Shown: positions 1 through 12,401, counted from the stretch's first letter. The stretch is 64,000 bases of DNA from Bombyx mori (GCF_030269925.1 NC_085130.1:7638501-7702500), one strand, 5' to 3'. Notes: generated by a model not told the origin, from the sequence alone. Numbers and translations: made by a program.

Positions 1-172
1 AGTTTGAAGGGCGGGGTAGCCGTAGTTAAAACTGAGACTTTAGAACTCATGTCTCAAGATGGGTGGTGGCATTTACGTGGTAGATGTCTATGGGCTCCGG
101 TAGCCACTTAACATCAGGTGGGCTGTGAGCTTGTCCACCTTACTAAGCAATAAAATAAAAAAACCTAACTGG
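1..172 (+). repeat. Bm1 SINE, 3' part
   Basis: Body and A-rich tail of a Bm1 SINE in sense orientation. It has the diagnostic stretches GTCTATGGGCTCC and GTGGGCTGTGAGC and ends in AATAAAATAAAAAAA. The 5' part lies outside the window. Confidence 0.85.
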
Positions 173-204
173 TAGTAGAGTTCAAGGTGCTCATTTTGAG
201 AGAA

Positions 205-590
205 GTTGCTGAGACTAGCCCTAGCAAGAGCAGTGCTTCGCAGAATCTACTACCAGATCGGATTCGCGATCCATTGAGAAGAGATCCAGCGAGAAACTAA
301 GTGGGTAGTGTATGTGGATCAACTTGCACGTCCAATTCTTCGTCGCATTTGTCTAGTTTTACGAATAGCACTGAGAGTTTGTCGCGAGGATCCGAAATGA
401 CGTGTTTCTGGCTACAGCGTTGTTCGTCTTCTGGGTCGGACATGTTATTCAAGGCGGCCATGATAAGAGGGTTACTAACGTGTCGCGCCGCTCTATCGAA
501 AAAGCGTTCTGACGCTGTTTTTAGACACTTAGTTAATGGCTCGATTTCACGCATCATGTACATCTGGGGAGGTGTTTATAAGGGGTAGTG
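205..590 (-). repeat. Retroposon family B, diverged copy
   Basis: Diverged antisense copy of the GC-rich family seen full length at 20007-20437 and 46031-46454. The shared blocks are AGCAAGAGCAGTGCTTCGC, GATCCATTGAGAAG and the ATGATAAGAGGGTT region. It continues past the usual end of the short family members, so it may come from a longer parent element. Confidence 0.6.
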
Positions 591-744
591 TTAATGAACA
601 CTACACTTGCGAAATCACCGTACGTATGCAAGGTTTGTACAGTGTCACCTTATTATGAAATAGTTGCCCATTGCAATACTGAAAAAATCAGGCGTACTAG
701 TTTGAGTAGTGACTAAAGTATGTCTGATGGTTCTTCTCGTTTAG

Positions 745-844
745 GTAAACCTGTGCTTGTATTGGCCAACAAACAGGACAAGACCGGCGCCCTAGACGAC
801 ATCGACGTTGTAGAGAAACTTAACATAGAACCACTGGTCAATAG
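745..844 (+). CDS. Arl13b: Arl13b exon with G4 motif
   Basis: The acceptor is TTTAG before 745 and the donor is GTAAGC at 845. The exon enters with one nucleotide from the previous exon and leaves with two. It encodes [18 protein letters not shown] and on through [15 protein letters not shown] binds the guanine base in Arf-like GTPases. Confidence 0.85.
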
Positions 845-3800
845 GTAAGCTATGATTACATTTTGTGAGGTTTTATTAGTACTAAGTTGGCATTAAGCAC
901 CTTCGACTGTCAGGTAAAACAAAAAAAAAGTTGACAGTCGCGGTCTGTGTTCTTAATGCGAGTTTTTAACGTTCTCGATCGCGTAAAAGTTAACTCAAAT
1001 TTGTATGGAGTCGGAACAGCACCCCTAGCGGCAAACGTAGTGGAGTTACTCTAACTCGTGTGTAAACAACTTATATGTGCATATTGTGTTGCTTTTGTTT
1101 TTTTGTGTAACCTAAGATTTCTAAATTTCTTCTTTTTTTTTGTTACTCACTTATGCGTCCAAATGTTGCTATGTCCAAATGTTGTTCGGAACTTGTTTGA
1201 ATGATGCAAGCTTATCTTGAAAATGTCGTAAGCGAGATTCAGGCATCTGTTAAATATCTTGTTTTGTATGATGGCTACCCATCACGCGTTTTTTGAAGAT
1301 ATTTGTGTTTGTCTATAATCTAAGACAGCACTAGGGGGCGATGAAATTATCGGCCAAACTCAAGTTTAATCGCGTCACGAATATAATTCAAAGCGAAGAT
1401 ATTCCAAAGTTTAGTTTAAAAATTAACAATTCCTTGTTTTGTTTTTTTTTTCATCGATCATCGATTTCTTTTATCATACAGATACCGATGTCCGACTCTA
1501 GTCGAATCGTACACAGCTAATATCGATACAAAATCGAAAAAGCTGAAGATCGACCCCGGCCTCCGGAAAGGTTACCACTGGCTTCTGAACTACATAATCC
1601 GACGCTACGGCGACATAAATTTGAGAGTACAAACCGACATCCACGCAGATCTGGAGAGACGGAAACGGATGCTCAACAAAGCTTCGAACACGAACTCACA
1701 GATGAGCAACAGCGACGACATCGCAACCCAAACGGGCTTCGAAAATCCGAATTACGACTTAACGAAATCGATTAATAACACCGAGATAATAATCGTCAAA
1801 CCGATCAATCACAATCAGAACAGCATCGATTCTACAATAACCGTTGAGAGTATCGATAATTCGGAATCGACTAGCTGCGGTAAGCCGAAGTTGTCGCCAT
1901 TATTCGGTCGTGCCAGTAACAGCCCTGCAACGGATATCGTTAAAATTGAATTGGAGCCCAAGAGCGCGTTCAGGAAGCTGTCGCCGATCGTGAGGAACAA
2001 AAGCGGCGGGAATCAACACATGGATTTCAAGAATCGACCTCAGTCGAGTCCCACTTTAAAGAAGATTAAGGTTAGTCGATATTTTTTTTAGTCAATCGAT
2101 AAGTTTAAATAGTGTACGTATGTAATAAGCTATACGTTTTTGGTAAGTCTTGCAGCATACTTATCGCATGCTGGTGGTGGTTCTACGCCAGACTCTTGAA
2201 ATGCTACCAGAACATGTGATATTCTTCAAAATTGGATAAACAAATTAAACACAAACACAAACAGCGAGCTTTCGCTAAATGAAAATGAAACAGCCGGAAA
2301 TACCGGACATTTTTGGTGGCACGGATAAGACATTGGTGCATTTGAAGACATCTTTTTTACTAACCACCATATCCGGCTTTGGGGTGAACTTCTCTCTTCA
2401 GTGTTTCGTGAGCGCTATGACATGTCCTCCTCCAAACGAAGGTTGCGGAGAGTACTCAGTGGTTGTGCCCCTGACATTGCTGAAGTCCACGTTGACCACT
2501 CACAAGCTGTGGTCACTGGTTCTCGCGATTATTCCCATTTTCCAGACCGAGCCCCACAGCAAGAACTCTTCGATGGTCGAAGACAAATCGGACACATCGT
2601 ACGTTGGCGACGGGAACCGCACCTGGGACGGTGCAATGGTGAACCACAGCCGGGTACTAGTCAATGCTGCCGAACTAGCTCAGACGCAGAGGGAAGTCGT
2701 GCTTAACGATCGCGGTAAGTCTGGTCTGCTGTCTGAGAATGATGCTGGTCCGTATTGTAAGTCCTCACGGATAATAACCGCGAACCTGTGTGCTTAGTGC
2801 GAGTTTTTTAACGTTCTCGATAGAGTAAAAGTTAACTCTATGGAGTTGGAACGATTACCTACGTTTACCGCTAGGGGCGCTGTTGTTCCAACTCTTACGC
2901 TATCGAGAACATTAAAAAACTCGCATTAAGCACAAATTATTATTATTCATTATTATGATTATTCACATTGTGCTCCTAGAGTGAAACTAGACTAGTGTCA
3001 TGTCTTGTTATTTTTTAATTGCTTTTGAAGGCAGACCTTGCGAATGCTCTTGGAAACGTTGCATACCGCCGTGATTCTCTTCAGATATCGCTCGTACAAA
3101 GACATGGTCTTCGTTCTGGTAGCCTAGCAATAGAACTGCGTTGCTTATTTATTTATTTATTTTATTATTATTTGTGGTCATAGGTTAACAAAGATGGTGC
3201 TTAATATTAATAAATGTATCACTATGTCCTGCTAGTAAAACGTACAAATATTAGATTTAAGTATAATCTACATAAAAACGTTAATCTTAAATTATAATTA
3301 TATAACTCTATTCTACGTTATCATCTAAATTATCTAATAGTACGCCTTATCTAATAAAAATACTTTCTTAAAATCTTGTAAATCTACTGTCTTCAAAATT
3401 TTTAGAGGTAGTTTTTTATATATTCTTGTTAACATACTATTATAAAAAAACTCTTGTCATAAAGGGTAGTTCCATGAGGTAGCGAAGAAATCTTTAAAGC
3501 ATTCCTTTTTAAGGGATTTTAGACATGGTAACTGAGACCTTTAAGTCATGTCTTATTTTAATTTATATTCTTATTTTTATGAAAAATTATAATATGAGGT
3601 GAAATAAAATTAAATCAAGATTATTAATTTGAGATATTTATCAACTAGGATAAAGTTAAATTAAAAGAAGAGATGATATGTGATATGAGATGAAATATAA
3701 CCTCAGTAAAATGGTGGTCATTTACTGAGATTTTTTTCAGTGGACTGTTTGGAGGATCCCGAGAAGTTACGTCCACCGGCTTTGTTTTATTTTCCTACAT

Positions 3801-4854
3801 TTGTGCACTTTCTCAGATATTAAACAGTTAATACACCACCGTTATTACACATTTAAACCTGAAGAAACACTAAATAGACAAAATAAAACAAATCACACAA
3901 CTTCACTCCTCGCGTTCCCGCCAAAAAGTTTAAACCATTCCTAACGGATTTGTTTCACAGATTACACAACGAAATCGGAGGTAGCGCTGCAGCCGCTAAC
4001 ATTACCCATGTCCCCCCGGCCGGCCTCCGCCTCCTTGCTGGTCAGGAGACAACTAGAACTGTCGGGACAGCACAAACGGAGACTCAGCTTGCGATGTAAG
4101 ATTTTTCGTTTTGTGTACAAAGATGTCGCGACTAAAGGAACTGTTTCTGGTCATTGGTCGCAACGTAACTGAAAATCAGATGACTCGCGCGGTCAACGAC
4201 CCCGTTGTCTCTGTGTCAAGCTTTTCATTGCGCCTTTGCTTTTACATTTCGGTTTTATGTTTTTTTTTTAATTGATGTTACTGAGATCACACGTATTTTA
4301 TGTCTATCTACAAAAATTGGCTCCCGCGTACGGTGATGGCACAGCTGTCTACATCTTATTTCTGTGAATAAGCTCTTATTTGTACAATTTCATTTTTTTT
4401 GGTCTGCGATAAAGAATATTATACTCTGTGGCAAGTCTTGGTGCTAAAGCTAACTTGCTGACGCAAGATCAAATTTCGAGGAAAGTTTAATCGTCTGTCA
4501 TTATTAAACGTCAGAAATTAAAAAAAAACAATTCAAGAGGTCATAAACGTCATTGAATTTTTTTAAAAGAAGTTTTTTATTTCAAATATTAAAATAGGTC
4601 TTAAACATTGTAATTTTTTTTAAAAGATTTTCTTTTCAATTCTAATTTCTTAGGTATTGTAAAATTGCTTGCGGGGACAGGTGTTCCGAATTTAGTGGTT
4701 ATATAAAAAATATTTTGTAATGTTTGTTTACACAGACATGCAACGCAATAAGACCAGCCCGGAACGTATCTCCATGCTTATATATGAACCGAGTAAGGTT
4801 CAACAGCGGCATTTAGACAAAGGGGACTTTGAGCACACGACAACAATTAATTGA
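745..4854 (+). CDS. Arl13b: Arl13b, ADP-ribosylation factor-like GTPase 13B, 3' portion (four exons)
   Basis: ARL13B is an Arf-family GTPase of the ciliary membrane; in other animals it acts as a guanine nucleotide exchange factor for ARL3. Exons seen here are 745-844, 1482-2070, 3961-4095 and 4736-4854. The first carries the G4 guanine-specificity motif ANKQD. The second has the end of the G domain ([16 protein letters not shown]) and the start of the basic helical region (LERRKRML), matching ARL13B in order and spacing. The rest of exon 2 and the later exons are a low-conservation tail, as usual in this family. The G1-G3 motifs must lie on exons left of the window. The join between exons 2 and 3 is not in phase, so a small exon or another donor is missing. 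The identity is firm; the 3' structure is tentative. Confidence 0.8.
947..1045 (+). repeat. Hairpin MITE family H, partial copy
   Basis: One arm of the hairpin element that is complete at 2789-2934 and 7724-7896. Shared blocks are AACGTTCTCGAT, GCGTAAAAGTTAACTCAAAT and CCCTAGCGGCAAACGTAG. It lies in an Arl13b intron. Confidence 0.7.
1482..2070 (+). CDS. Arl13b: Arl13b exon: end of G domain and C-terminal extension
   Basis: The acceptor is CATACAG before 1482 and the donor is AAG/GTTAGT at 2071. It joins the previous exon in phase as AG+A (Arg). It encodes [19 protein letters not shown] and then [16 protein letters not shown], a basic stretch, and a long Ser/Asn-rich tail with SSPTLKKIK at the end. 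The exon ends on a complete codon. Confidence 0.85.
2326..2560 (+). repeat. Non-LTR retrotransposon tail, family A
   Basis: A decayed C-terminal and 3' end of a non-LTR reverse transcriptase. The plus frame includes [17 protein letters not shown], matching the antisense fragment at 16460-16665 and the split copy at 6496-6935. The 172-residue frame open across it is not a gene. Confidence 0.6.
2789..2934. mobile_element. Hairpin MITE family H, complete copy
   Basis: A 146-bp near-palindrome. The left arm starts TGTGCTTAGTGCGAG and the right arm ends CTCGCATTAAGCACA, with inner blocks AACGTTCTCGATAG and CTATCGAGAAC facing each other. There is no coding capacity. It is a foldback MITE in an Arl13b intron. 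Confidence 0.75.
3961..4095 (+). CDS. Arl13b: Arl13b probable C-terminal exon
   Basis: The acceptor is GTTTCACAG before 3961 and the donor is GAT/GTAAGA at 4096. With one nucleotide carried in, it encodes [20 protein letters not shown] and then [17 protein letters not shown]. It joins the next exon in phase (T+AC). It does not join 2070 in phase. A second frame is also open, so the assignment is moderate. Confidence 0.5.
4736..4854 (+). CDS. Arl13b: Arl13b probable last exon
   Basis: The acceptor is TTTACACAG before 4736. The frame carried from 4095 reads [19 protein letters not shown] and stops at TGA 4852-4854. A possible AATAAA poly(A) signal lies at 5294-5299. There is no conserved domain here; the support is splice-phase agreement. 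Confidence 0.5.
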
Positions 4855-6490
4855 AGGTTTGTTTCTAGTTTCTTTGAAGTAAACACCGCACGAGACATTA
4901 CGCAAAATACCCTGTGAATCATTCTAATATTAATATGAAAATTCGGTCAGTTAATTTTAAAAATTTCACTCAAATAAGGTTTAAATTACTTGTTTTATAA
5001 TAATATGGTTTTTGCGAATCATAGACAACGCGAGACGTAAAGTACTCAAATTATATAAATATGTACCTACTTTTCGATCGCATTGTTCTTGTTGTTCCAG
5101 CTGTTAAGTTGCTATTTCGTGAACAAACACTTATTATCAGATACCAGTAAATCATACTTTACATAAATCAGCGGTTACCTACTAGATGCATACGGAGAGT
5201 AAAGTTAATAACACTCTTGTTGTCATATGTCAAACTTACATTGACACTATATATTGACATATTTTTTTTCAGATGGAACTTCGAGAAACTTCAAATAAAT
5301 TTTAACAGGGTAGATAATAATGTACAAGAATAGAAATTGTTGGAAAAATATTGAATTTTGAAATTAAATTTGTAATTTTATATGCGAAAGATTTAGCCTG
5401 TAACTAGCTAACTAGTCTAAGTTGCTAGAAAATTGGATGGAATAATGTCATTATTTTGATTCGAAAATGAAATTGATTTGCTTTTGGTTTTGAACTAACG
5501 TGCATTGTGTTCACGAGTGCTCAGAGCTGGTGGACTACCAAGCTTCAATGGATCACTCTTAAGAATACATCTTTTCACATACAAATTAGTGATGGGTGTT
5601 ATTGATCAGTCTCTAAAGAGAAAAGTCTTGTGAAGTAATCATAAAAATACAAAGTCTTGATTGTGTGGCCAAACCCGCAGCTTATACAACTTTTTTGGAG
5701 CCAAAAGTTAAGTAAGTTATCTACCAATTCTAGAAAATATTTTTACCTTCAGACTACGACGGCCCCATTGCACGGGATTCCTTCGTCAATTTACGTGCCA
5801 TTTAAATACTAAAACATGATAACCTAATTTTTTGACGTATCAAATTTGTTCCCGCCTTTTTTGGTTCAAAGTTTATTATCTCTGGTTTCTATCTGCGTGT
5901 TTATTATTTTAATTTTTCTGTACATATGTAATACATGTTGATTAAAGATAATGAAAAACTTGTAATGCTTTCGTTGCCCATTCGATGTTATGAGTCTAGG
6001 ATATTCTAAGTTAGAAGTTCCCATTTTCAGTTTTTCAGAAAGCTCAATGTAAGCTGTAATTCCGGGTTGGTAATCTGTTGACAGCGTATTGACAATGTTA
6101 CAACAGTATAAATCTCAAGTTACGCGTCAATTTCATCACTTGTTATGTAAAAAATATTTACACTGAACAATAATAAATAGGTTAAGATCTGAAATTATAA
6201 GTCAATTTGCTTATATTTCGGGTTCTCTTTTAATTATATTTTATAATTGTATGAATATTGGTCTATGCAGGTGTATTTGATATATTATTATGAAAGCGTT
6301 TATGTAATTTTAATTAGAAAAGAATAATAATTTAGTTTTGTACTTTGCGTACTTAAGATATTTACTTAAATAATAAATACATAATTGTATATTTATGAAT
6401 AAAAATGTTGTTTTATTAGAAGCTCTTAACGCCATCGTGTTAAAGTTCGATTTGGCTAATCTTTGTGTGTTGCTAGAAAGTTGTTTTTAT
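4855..6490. other. Gene-free 3' flank of Arl13b
   Basis: AT-rich sequence with only short frames. AATAAA at 5294-5299 is a candidate poly(A) signal for Arl13b. No repeat family was recognised, and no exon could be supported on either strand. Confidence 0.5.
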
Positions 6491-6495
6491 AGCCT

Positions 6496-6935
6496 TTGTA
6501 GGCGAACGAACTTACGGCCATGATGGTTAGTGGTTACCGTCACTCATGGACGACAGCAATGCCAAGTCGCTGCTTACCGCTAAGCACTTTTTATTTATTG
6601 CTTAGATGGGTGGACGAGCTCACATCCCATCTGGTGTTAAGTGGTTACTGGAGCCCAAGGACATCTACAACGTAAATGCGCCACCCACCTTGAGATATAA
6701 GTTCTACGGCTGCCCCACCCTTCAAACCGAAACGCATTACTGCTTTACGGCAGAAATAGGCAGGGCGGTGGTACCTACCCGCGCGGATTCACAAGAGGTC
6801 CTACCACCAGTAAAAAGCAAGCCTCGTTTGAAGAAGGAAATGTCCTAGCGCTCGGGAAACGCCGTGGAGGGGAGCTCATTCTACAGCCGGATGGTACGTG
6901 GCAGAAAAGATTTCTGGAAATGCACTGAATGAGGT
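6496..6935 (-). repeat. Non-LTR retrotransposon tail A, split by a Bm1 SINE
   Basis: Two antisense pieces, 6496-6586 (TAGCCTTTGTAGGC, GCAATGCCAAGTCGCTGC) and 6813-6935 (CCTCGTTTGAAGAAGG, AGCCGGATGGTACGTGGCA). Together they match the continuous copy at 16460-16665. A Bm1 SINE sits between them, so it inserted later. Confidence 0.7.
6587..6812 (-). repeat. Bm1 SINE, antisense
   Basis: Antisense Bm1 body running from TTTTTATTTATTGCTTAG to CCTACCACCAGTAAA. It contains GGTGTTAAGTGGTTACTGG and CGAAACGCATTACTGC. It interrupts the retrotransposon tail on both sides. Confidence 0.9.
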
Positions 6936-7723
6936 ACTTTGAGGAACTTTCTAGGTAGTATGCGTGATATATAGATATAAGAACGATTGTGTACAATCTC
7001 AGCACTTTGTCTTGCTCAGTCGTGCGCACATGGCTTATGTTGCAAGCCAGATTTTGTTTCTTTTTACTTGTGTGTTTTTATGTATCTTTTTAACTTGAGA
7101 ACGCTAACCACTGCCTCACCAATCAGTCTTAAATAACAATAAAACATAGGTTGTACAGTGACGTCAATGTTCATATGCGAAGGATTTGCATCAGCTTTCA
7201 ATGATCGCCACTTCAGTATAGAATCATGGTCACACCCAAAAAGACGGCAAGCTTCATTAGTAAAGGTAGGTATGTGCTATATTAGCTAGTGATTGTCTTT
7301 GTCATTGACAAATTTATAAGTTAGAGCTTTTACTTGGGTAGACAAATGTCTCATCAAAATAAAACATCAATAAACACATTGTACAATAATTTATTTAGAC
7401 ATTAACACATCGATCATAATAAATACATTTAAGTTTTATGGCAGTGCTATTGGTAATGCTGGTAACATTTTTCCATTATTGTTGCCAGCTTAACAAGTAT
7501 TACAGATTATACAATAGGTACGTGCGTTTTACGACAATCATGATAGGATTTCAAGGACGGGTCGCGTGCCTGATGGATGTCCAGGGCAATACGTAAGCGA
7601 AGGAATGTTTTCACAATTAATAAACGCTTTGTTTATAGTTCCGTAAGATGTTGCCGCTAATCAGTCTGTCAGTGTATGAGATATGTTTTATCGAAGTGGA
7701 CCGACAGGTGAGACAGCCGTCTG

Positions 7724-7896
7724 TGTGCTCAGTGCGAGTTTTTTAACGTTCTCGATAGCGTAAAAGTTAACTCATATTTGTGTATGGAATGGGATCGTTT
7801 GCCTACGTTTGCCGCTAGGGGCGCTGTTCCAACTGCATACAAAATTGGGCTAACTTTTACGCTATCGAGAACGTTAAAAAACTCGCACTAAGCACA
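7724..7896. mobile_element. Hairpin MITE family H, complete copy
   Basis: A 173-bp near-palindrome from TGTGCTCAGTGCGAG to CTCGCACTAAGCACA. Its inner arms are GTTCTCGATAGCGTAAAAGT and ACTTTTACGCTATCGAGAAC, which are exact complements. It has no coding capacity. Confidence 0.8.
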
Positions 7897-8020
7897 ATGT
7901 TCTTCAAAATAGATCGGATTGTGGCGTTCGTGCTTACGTAACGTAAAGTTTTTCATGAGTATTCCTGATCGCCGTTGGCTTCGCATCCCATACGTATTAT
8001 TCGTAAACATCCGTTTATTA

Positions 8021-8264
8021 CTGATGGTAGGACCTCTTGTGAGTCTGCGCGGGTAGGTACCACCACCATTCCTATTTCTGCCGTGGAGCAGTAATGCGTT
8101 TCGGTTTGAAGGGTGGGGCAGCCGTTGTAACTATACTTGAGACCTTAGAACTTATATTTCAAGGTGGGTGACGCATTTACGTCGTAGATGTCTATGGGCT
8201 CCAGTAACCACTTAACACCAGGTGGGCTGTGAGCTCGTCCACTCATCGAAACAATAAAAAAAAA
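8021..8264 (+). repeat. Bm1 SINE
   Basis: Sense Bm1 body from CTGATGGTAGGACCTCTTG to AACAATAAAAAAAAA, without the tRNA-like head. Confidence 0.9.
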
Positions 8265-8774
8265 ACTAGTGAGTATTCACATTCATGGGCTCTAGTAATC
8301 ACTTGAAACAGAACTACCCTCTTATTATAACTGAGTATGACGAAGCGGTTCCACGTCCCTGATACGTCCCGAACGCTTGTTAATTCACCTAATTATACAA
8401 ATATATAAAAACATTCTAAAGTTCATTATTCATTCGTAACTTAGCTTGCACGTCCATGTCGAAACTGTATTCCTCCGACGTACAGTTGAGATCATTATCA
8501 CTAAAATTACATTCTAATAAATGCTATTAATTTAATTTTATTTACATTTATTTGCATTACACTCGGAGCCTTGTTTGGCAGTTTTTCAATATTAAAGAGT
8601 ATTCAGTCGAATAAATATGTACTTGAATATAGACAGATAAAATGTACGCCACTGTACAAAATCTTGGGCGTACATGACATTGACAGATTGTACAATTCCG
8701 TTCATTAATTATCAAATAAACGAAAATACGTATGCGCATAACAGTTCACGACCTCACCACCCTTAAGTTGTGCG

Positions 8775-8825
8775 AGAGAGATCCAGTACGCACTCCTAGC
8801 TTAGGAGTGCGTACTGTATCTCTCT
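8775..8825. repeat. Isolated inverted repeat
   Basis: Arms of 23 bp at 8776-8798 and 8802-8824 are complementary at all but one position, with a 3-base loop. The left arm contains CAGTACGCACTCCTA and the right TAGGAGTGCGTACTG. It is not part of any repeat family recognised in the window. Confidence 0.8.
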
Positions 8826-8829
8826 AGGA

Positions 8830-11120
8830 GTCCTAGGACACAATCTACATTTATAATGACTAACAATAAAAATAAATATTAAAAAAAAGTATAAAAATCC
8901 TTATTTTATAAAATTAAATTTAATAATGAAATTGGCATCGTTTGAGCATTTTGTTGTTTTAAAGTATTTTGATTTTCTACTACCACATTTAAGCTACATG
9001 AGATGGCCAAATAAATCGTGGCACAAGAAGAGAGGTCTTTGGCGAGAACGTTCTAAATTACAATTTGAATATTGATATAACAATGAATTAAAATTATCAC
9101 AGTCGAAGGTTAATGATGGGTGAACAACCAACAATGAAGTTAAAAGATAAGTAATTGAACACTTGTCTATATCGGCTGAATCACTAACTTTTTTAGAAGC
9201 TTGATGGTCGCGTCTCTGCCCCTCCACCCGCATGGATGCTACTCAAAAACCCACAAGGAGCAACTAATAAGCATTTGCGCATTATAAAGTAAAATTCTCA
9301 TCAAAGATAATATCCCTTGGTACAATCCGATTTATGTTCGCAACAAGTTCATCTTATTAAAATACTAAATTTTGAATTAAGATCGGAATAATTTAACAGC
9401 CTCAAACAAACATCTCACACACGAAAAAAAAAAATTAGCACTCGATACATGGCTTACAAGTAAGTATTCGTATAATAAAAACTTTTATTGCCGACCATTT
9501 AAAAGCCTCACCGACCTAGTGACTTGACCTTGAATAGTGTACTGGGATCGGATGATAAAAAAACATTTTTAAAACTAAAAGAAACACGCTTTTTTAGCAA
9601 GCCAAACTAAAAGTTTAAATGATCCTATCTTTTTTTTTTATTCTAATGATCCGGTCGCCTTTTTAGCCCGAAGTTTTAAAATTATTGTATTGTAACCAGA
9701 CGTCTTGAAATTGGTGAATAAATTACTTCGAATGTTTTTGTTACTACGTTAGATAGAAGCTAATAAAGACGTGTTGATATAGTAAGTATTCAGGTCAGAT
9801 CAGTATGGACAAAGTATGATGCCAGTTTTGAAGATTGGAAGCTGCCTTGTAACACCTCACACAGTTTTCTTATATATATTAGATATCTACAATCCTTGGT
9901 TTGTCTACTGAGATGAATTAGGAATTAGAACAGTTTAGGATTCATTTATATCTCGACATAACCAAAACACAAAAAACTCATTTTTGAAATAATCACTTCT
10001 ATACGGACTACGATTGTGTAGTTATGTATTTTCTCATTCGATCAGTCCCGTAATGGCATTTCATCTATTATAAACCAGAACGAAGGATAAAAAAATTTAA
10101 GTAAATCAGTCGCGGGTATCTGTCAATACGCATTGGCGATGTCAAGACATAGGATGGTTACCTAACTTATGTGTGACTTACAAATAGCTACAAAAATCGA
10201 AGGTCGGAGTCCTTTGCTCGAAAATCTCATTAATGTGTTAGAGCTTAGAGTAAAGCTCGCCTTTATACAAATACACATATAAATTAATAAATAATTTTTT
10301 TTGTACAACATACCGTTTTAGGAATAGAGTGAGGCGTTAAGAATGAAAACACGCAAAATCGTCAGTAACGTAGGCGCATTTTGTTCAACATCGCGTATGT
10401 ACGCGAGTATTTTTTTGTTTTCTACATCATTTTAATAGAACATCTTAAATAATAAATAGTTGATTGGAAACGCATTTTGACAAATAAATCAAATTGCTTT
10501 GACAACAATTACCATTATCTTATATAAAGAGCCGTATTACACACATAATAGCAAAAGACCAATATCAGCAAATGTAAAAATTTAAGTCGCAAATAAACGC
10601 GGAGAGCCGTAAATATTAACTAAATCTATATTTTCTTAATCAAAATAAATAAATACACCAAGGAATGTAAAGATTTAGAATAAAAAGATAATTTTACATA
10701 TTTGATATAATCTTAGAATAAAATTAAATACTTTTACACACAGTCACTGATTTTTTCTTATTAAATTATATTTAAATTTAAAATAGCCATTTAAAATTTT
10801 AATTTGATTTAATAAACTAAGTAATGTCATAGAGGAACTCCGTTATAATACGAAAGATTATATTTTAGCTTTTATGACTAAATTTTGTAAACAAATTAGT
10901 TTCGGGTACTACGTTACGGTGATAATTCAACGCGACAAAGACGAATTTTAGCCTTACTCCTTTGTTTTAGGTTCCATTTTACCGAATTATAAAAAAAATA
11001 GCACAATTAAAAATAACAATTTACCTTAGGTATTATATAAACGATCAACTCAATTCTCGATTCGATTGTGTCAATTTTATATTAATTTCCTTTTCTACTT
11101 TTACGTACTTCATACTTTAG
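8830..11120. other. Gene-free intergenic stretch
   Basis: AT-rich DNA between Arl13b and Tmc. Only short chance frames are present. No repeat, RNA gene or exon could be recognised. Confidence 0.5.
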
Positions 11121-11127
11121 TATGAAT

Positions 11128-11290
11128 TTTACAAGTTGTCATGGCCTAATGGATACGTCGTTCAGCTTACTCGTATCGAGTGGTGCGACCTTGCCAGTGT
11201 TCGAATCCCACAGGCAATCAATAATTGTTCTAAAGAAATACGTACATGTACCATGGTGCGATAAAAATGGGAAATTACAGGTGACATGCG
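11128..11290 (+). repeat. Diverged Bm1 tRNA-like head
   Basis: Starts TGTCATGGCCTAATGGATA (A-box-like) and has GTGTTCGAATCCCACAGGC (B-box-like), followed by the GAAATACGTAC stretch seen after the head in the Bm1 copies at 18222 and 22128. It is not a functional tRNA gene. Confidence 0.6.
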
Positions 11291-11379
11291 TATCCCCTGG
11301 TGAAGGTCATGGGACAGCTTAAGGAAGTTGAGCTCTCTAGCGCGCTGCCAAGGGAAAATAAAAGAGAAAACCGTTGGCG

Positions 11380-11725
11380 GTATATCGCGTCCCGACCCGG
11401 CAGGCTGGTTTTAGTCCACCGGGGTATTCCGGGGCAAGAGCGGCACCGTCTGGGCAGCCTGACGGGTTGTACCAAGACGGCTGACGTTCATCAGAGCCTT
11501 CGATTCATCTCGAAGGCTCCGTTGACCGTGCGTCCTTGGGGTGAGCTGAGCCGTCTGGTTGAAGTGTTAACTACGCTAGCCCGCTTCTAACCTCGGAGGG
11601 GATCGGACGCTTGAGCGAAGAGTGCAGGGGAGTCTGATTCTGGCTCTAGCAAGAGCAGTGCTTCGCTGAATCCACTACCGGATCGAAATCGCGACCTGCC
11701 GAGAAGATCCGACGGGAAACTCCAC
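11380..11725. repeat. GC-rich repeat C followed by family B fragment
   Basis: 11380-11600 matches 59219-59440, sharing CCGGGGTATTCCGGG, GCCTTCGATTCA and CGTGCGTCCTTG-like blocks. From about 11640 there is an antisense family B fragment with AGCAAGAGCAGTGCTTCGC and GAGAAGATCCGACGGGAAAC. The GC content stands out sharply from the flanks. The parent of repeat C is not recognised. Confidence 0.6.
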
Positions 11726-12070
11726 GGTTTGTGTCTATGGGAAGCGCCTCACAACATCTATGACTAGCACAAACTGTAAAACATATTAGTCTACTAATAA
11801 CGTTTAGTGACTAGACATTAGTTTGTCGCAAATTGGGAGACTACATTCCGAGATCTTAATATCAATATGCAGTGGCATCTCACTTCGCGGTCGTGTGAAG
11901 CGTAAATTATTTTACGAAAGACCCTAACAGTATATTGTAAATTAATGTGCGTTATAAACATTCGATTTCAATTATTAATCAAATACATCTTTATACAGGA
12001 TTGAAACTGTTTTCGGATGCTACATGTAATTTGTATCAAAATCGATTTTATCAGTCTCGTCAGTCTAGAC

Positions 12071-12401
12071 CAGTGATTCTCAACCACTGTTCCGCGGCAC
12101 TTTTGTGTGCCGCCAAATTTCAAAAGTGTGCCGCCAAATTTTGCGAATATATAATAATGTTAATATTATTAAATTATATCATTTGAAAAGCAAAATATTT
12201 TAAACATGAATATATATTTAAATCCACAAACAAAAAAATTATAGTATATTTTAGTTTATTTCGTATATTAAAATTTTTTGATAAACTATTTATGCAGTGT
12301 GTTGTAGTAAGTAAATAATTTTTCTTTTTTTTTTTGTGTGCCGCCAAATTTTTGAAATCGTTAAATATGTGCCGCAACAAAAAAAAGGTTGAGAATCACT
12401 G
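12071..12401. mobile_element. hAT-type MITE with 8-bp target duplication
   Basis: 331 bp with inverted termini CAGTGATTCTCAACC and GGTTGAGAATCACTG, a classic hAT end. It is flanked on both sides by GTCTAGAC (12063-12070 and 12402-12409). The internal GTGCCGCCAAATTT motif occurs several times. There is no coding sequence. The flank matches the hAT target pattern nTnnnnAn. Confidence 0.9.

Noticed and set aside
2279..2797. 172-codon open frame
   Set aside because: It crosses a decayed retrotransposon tail and the edge of a hairpin MITE; the reading frame is accidental.
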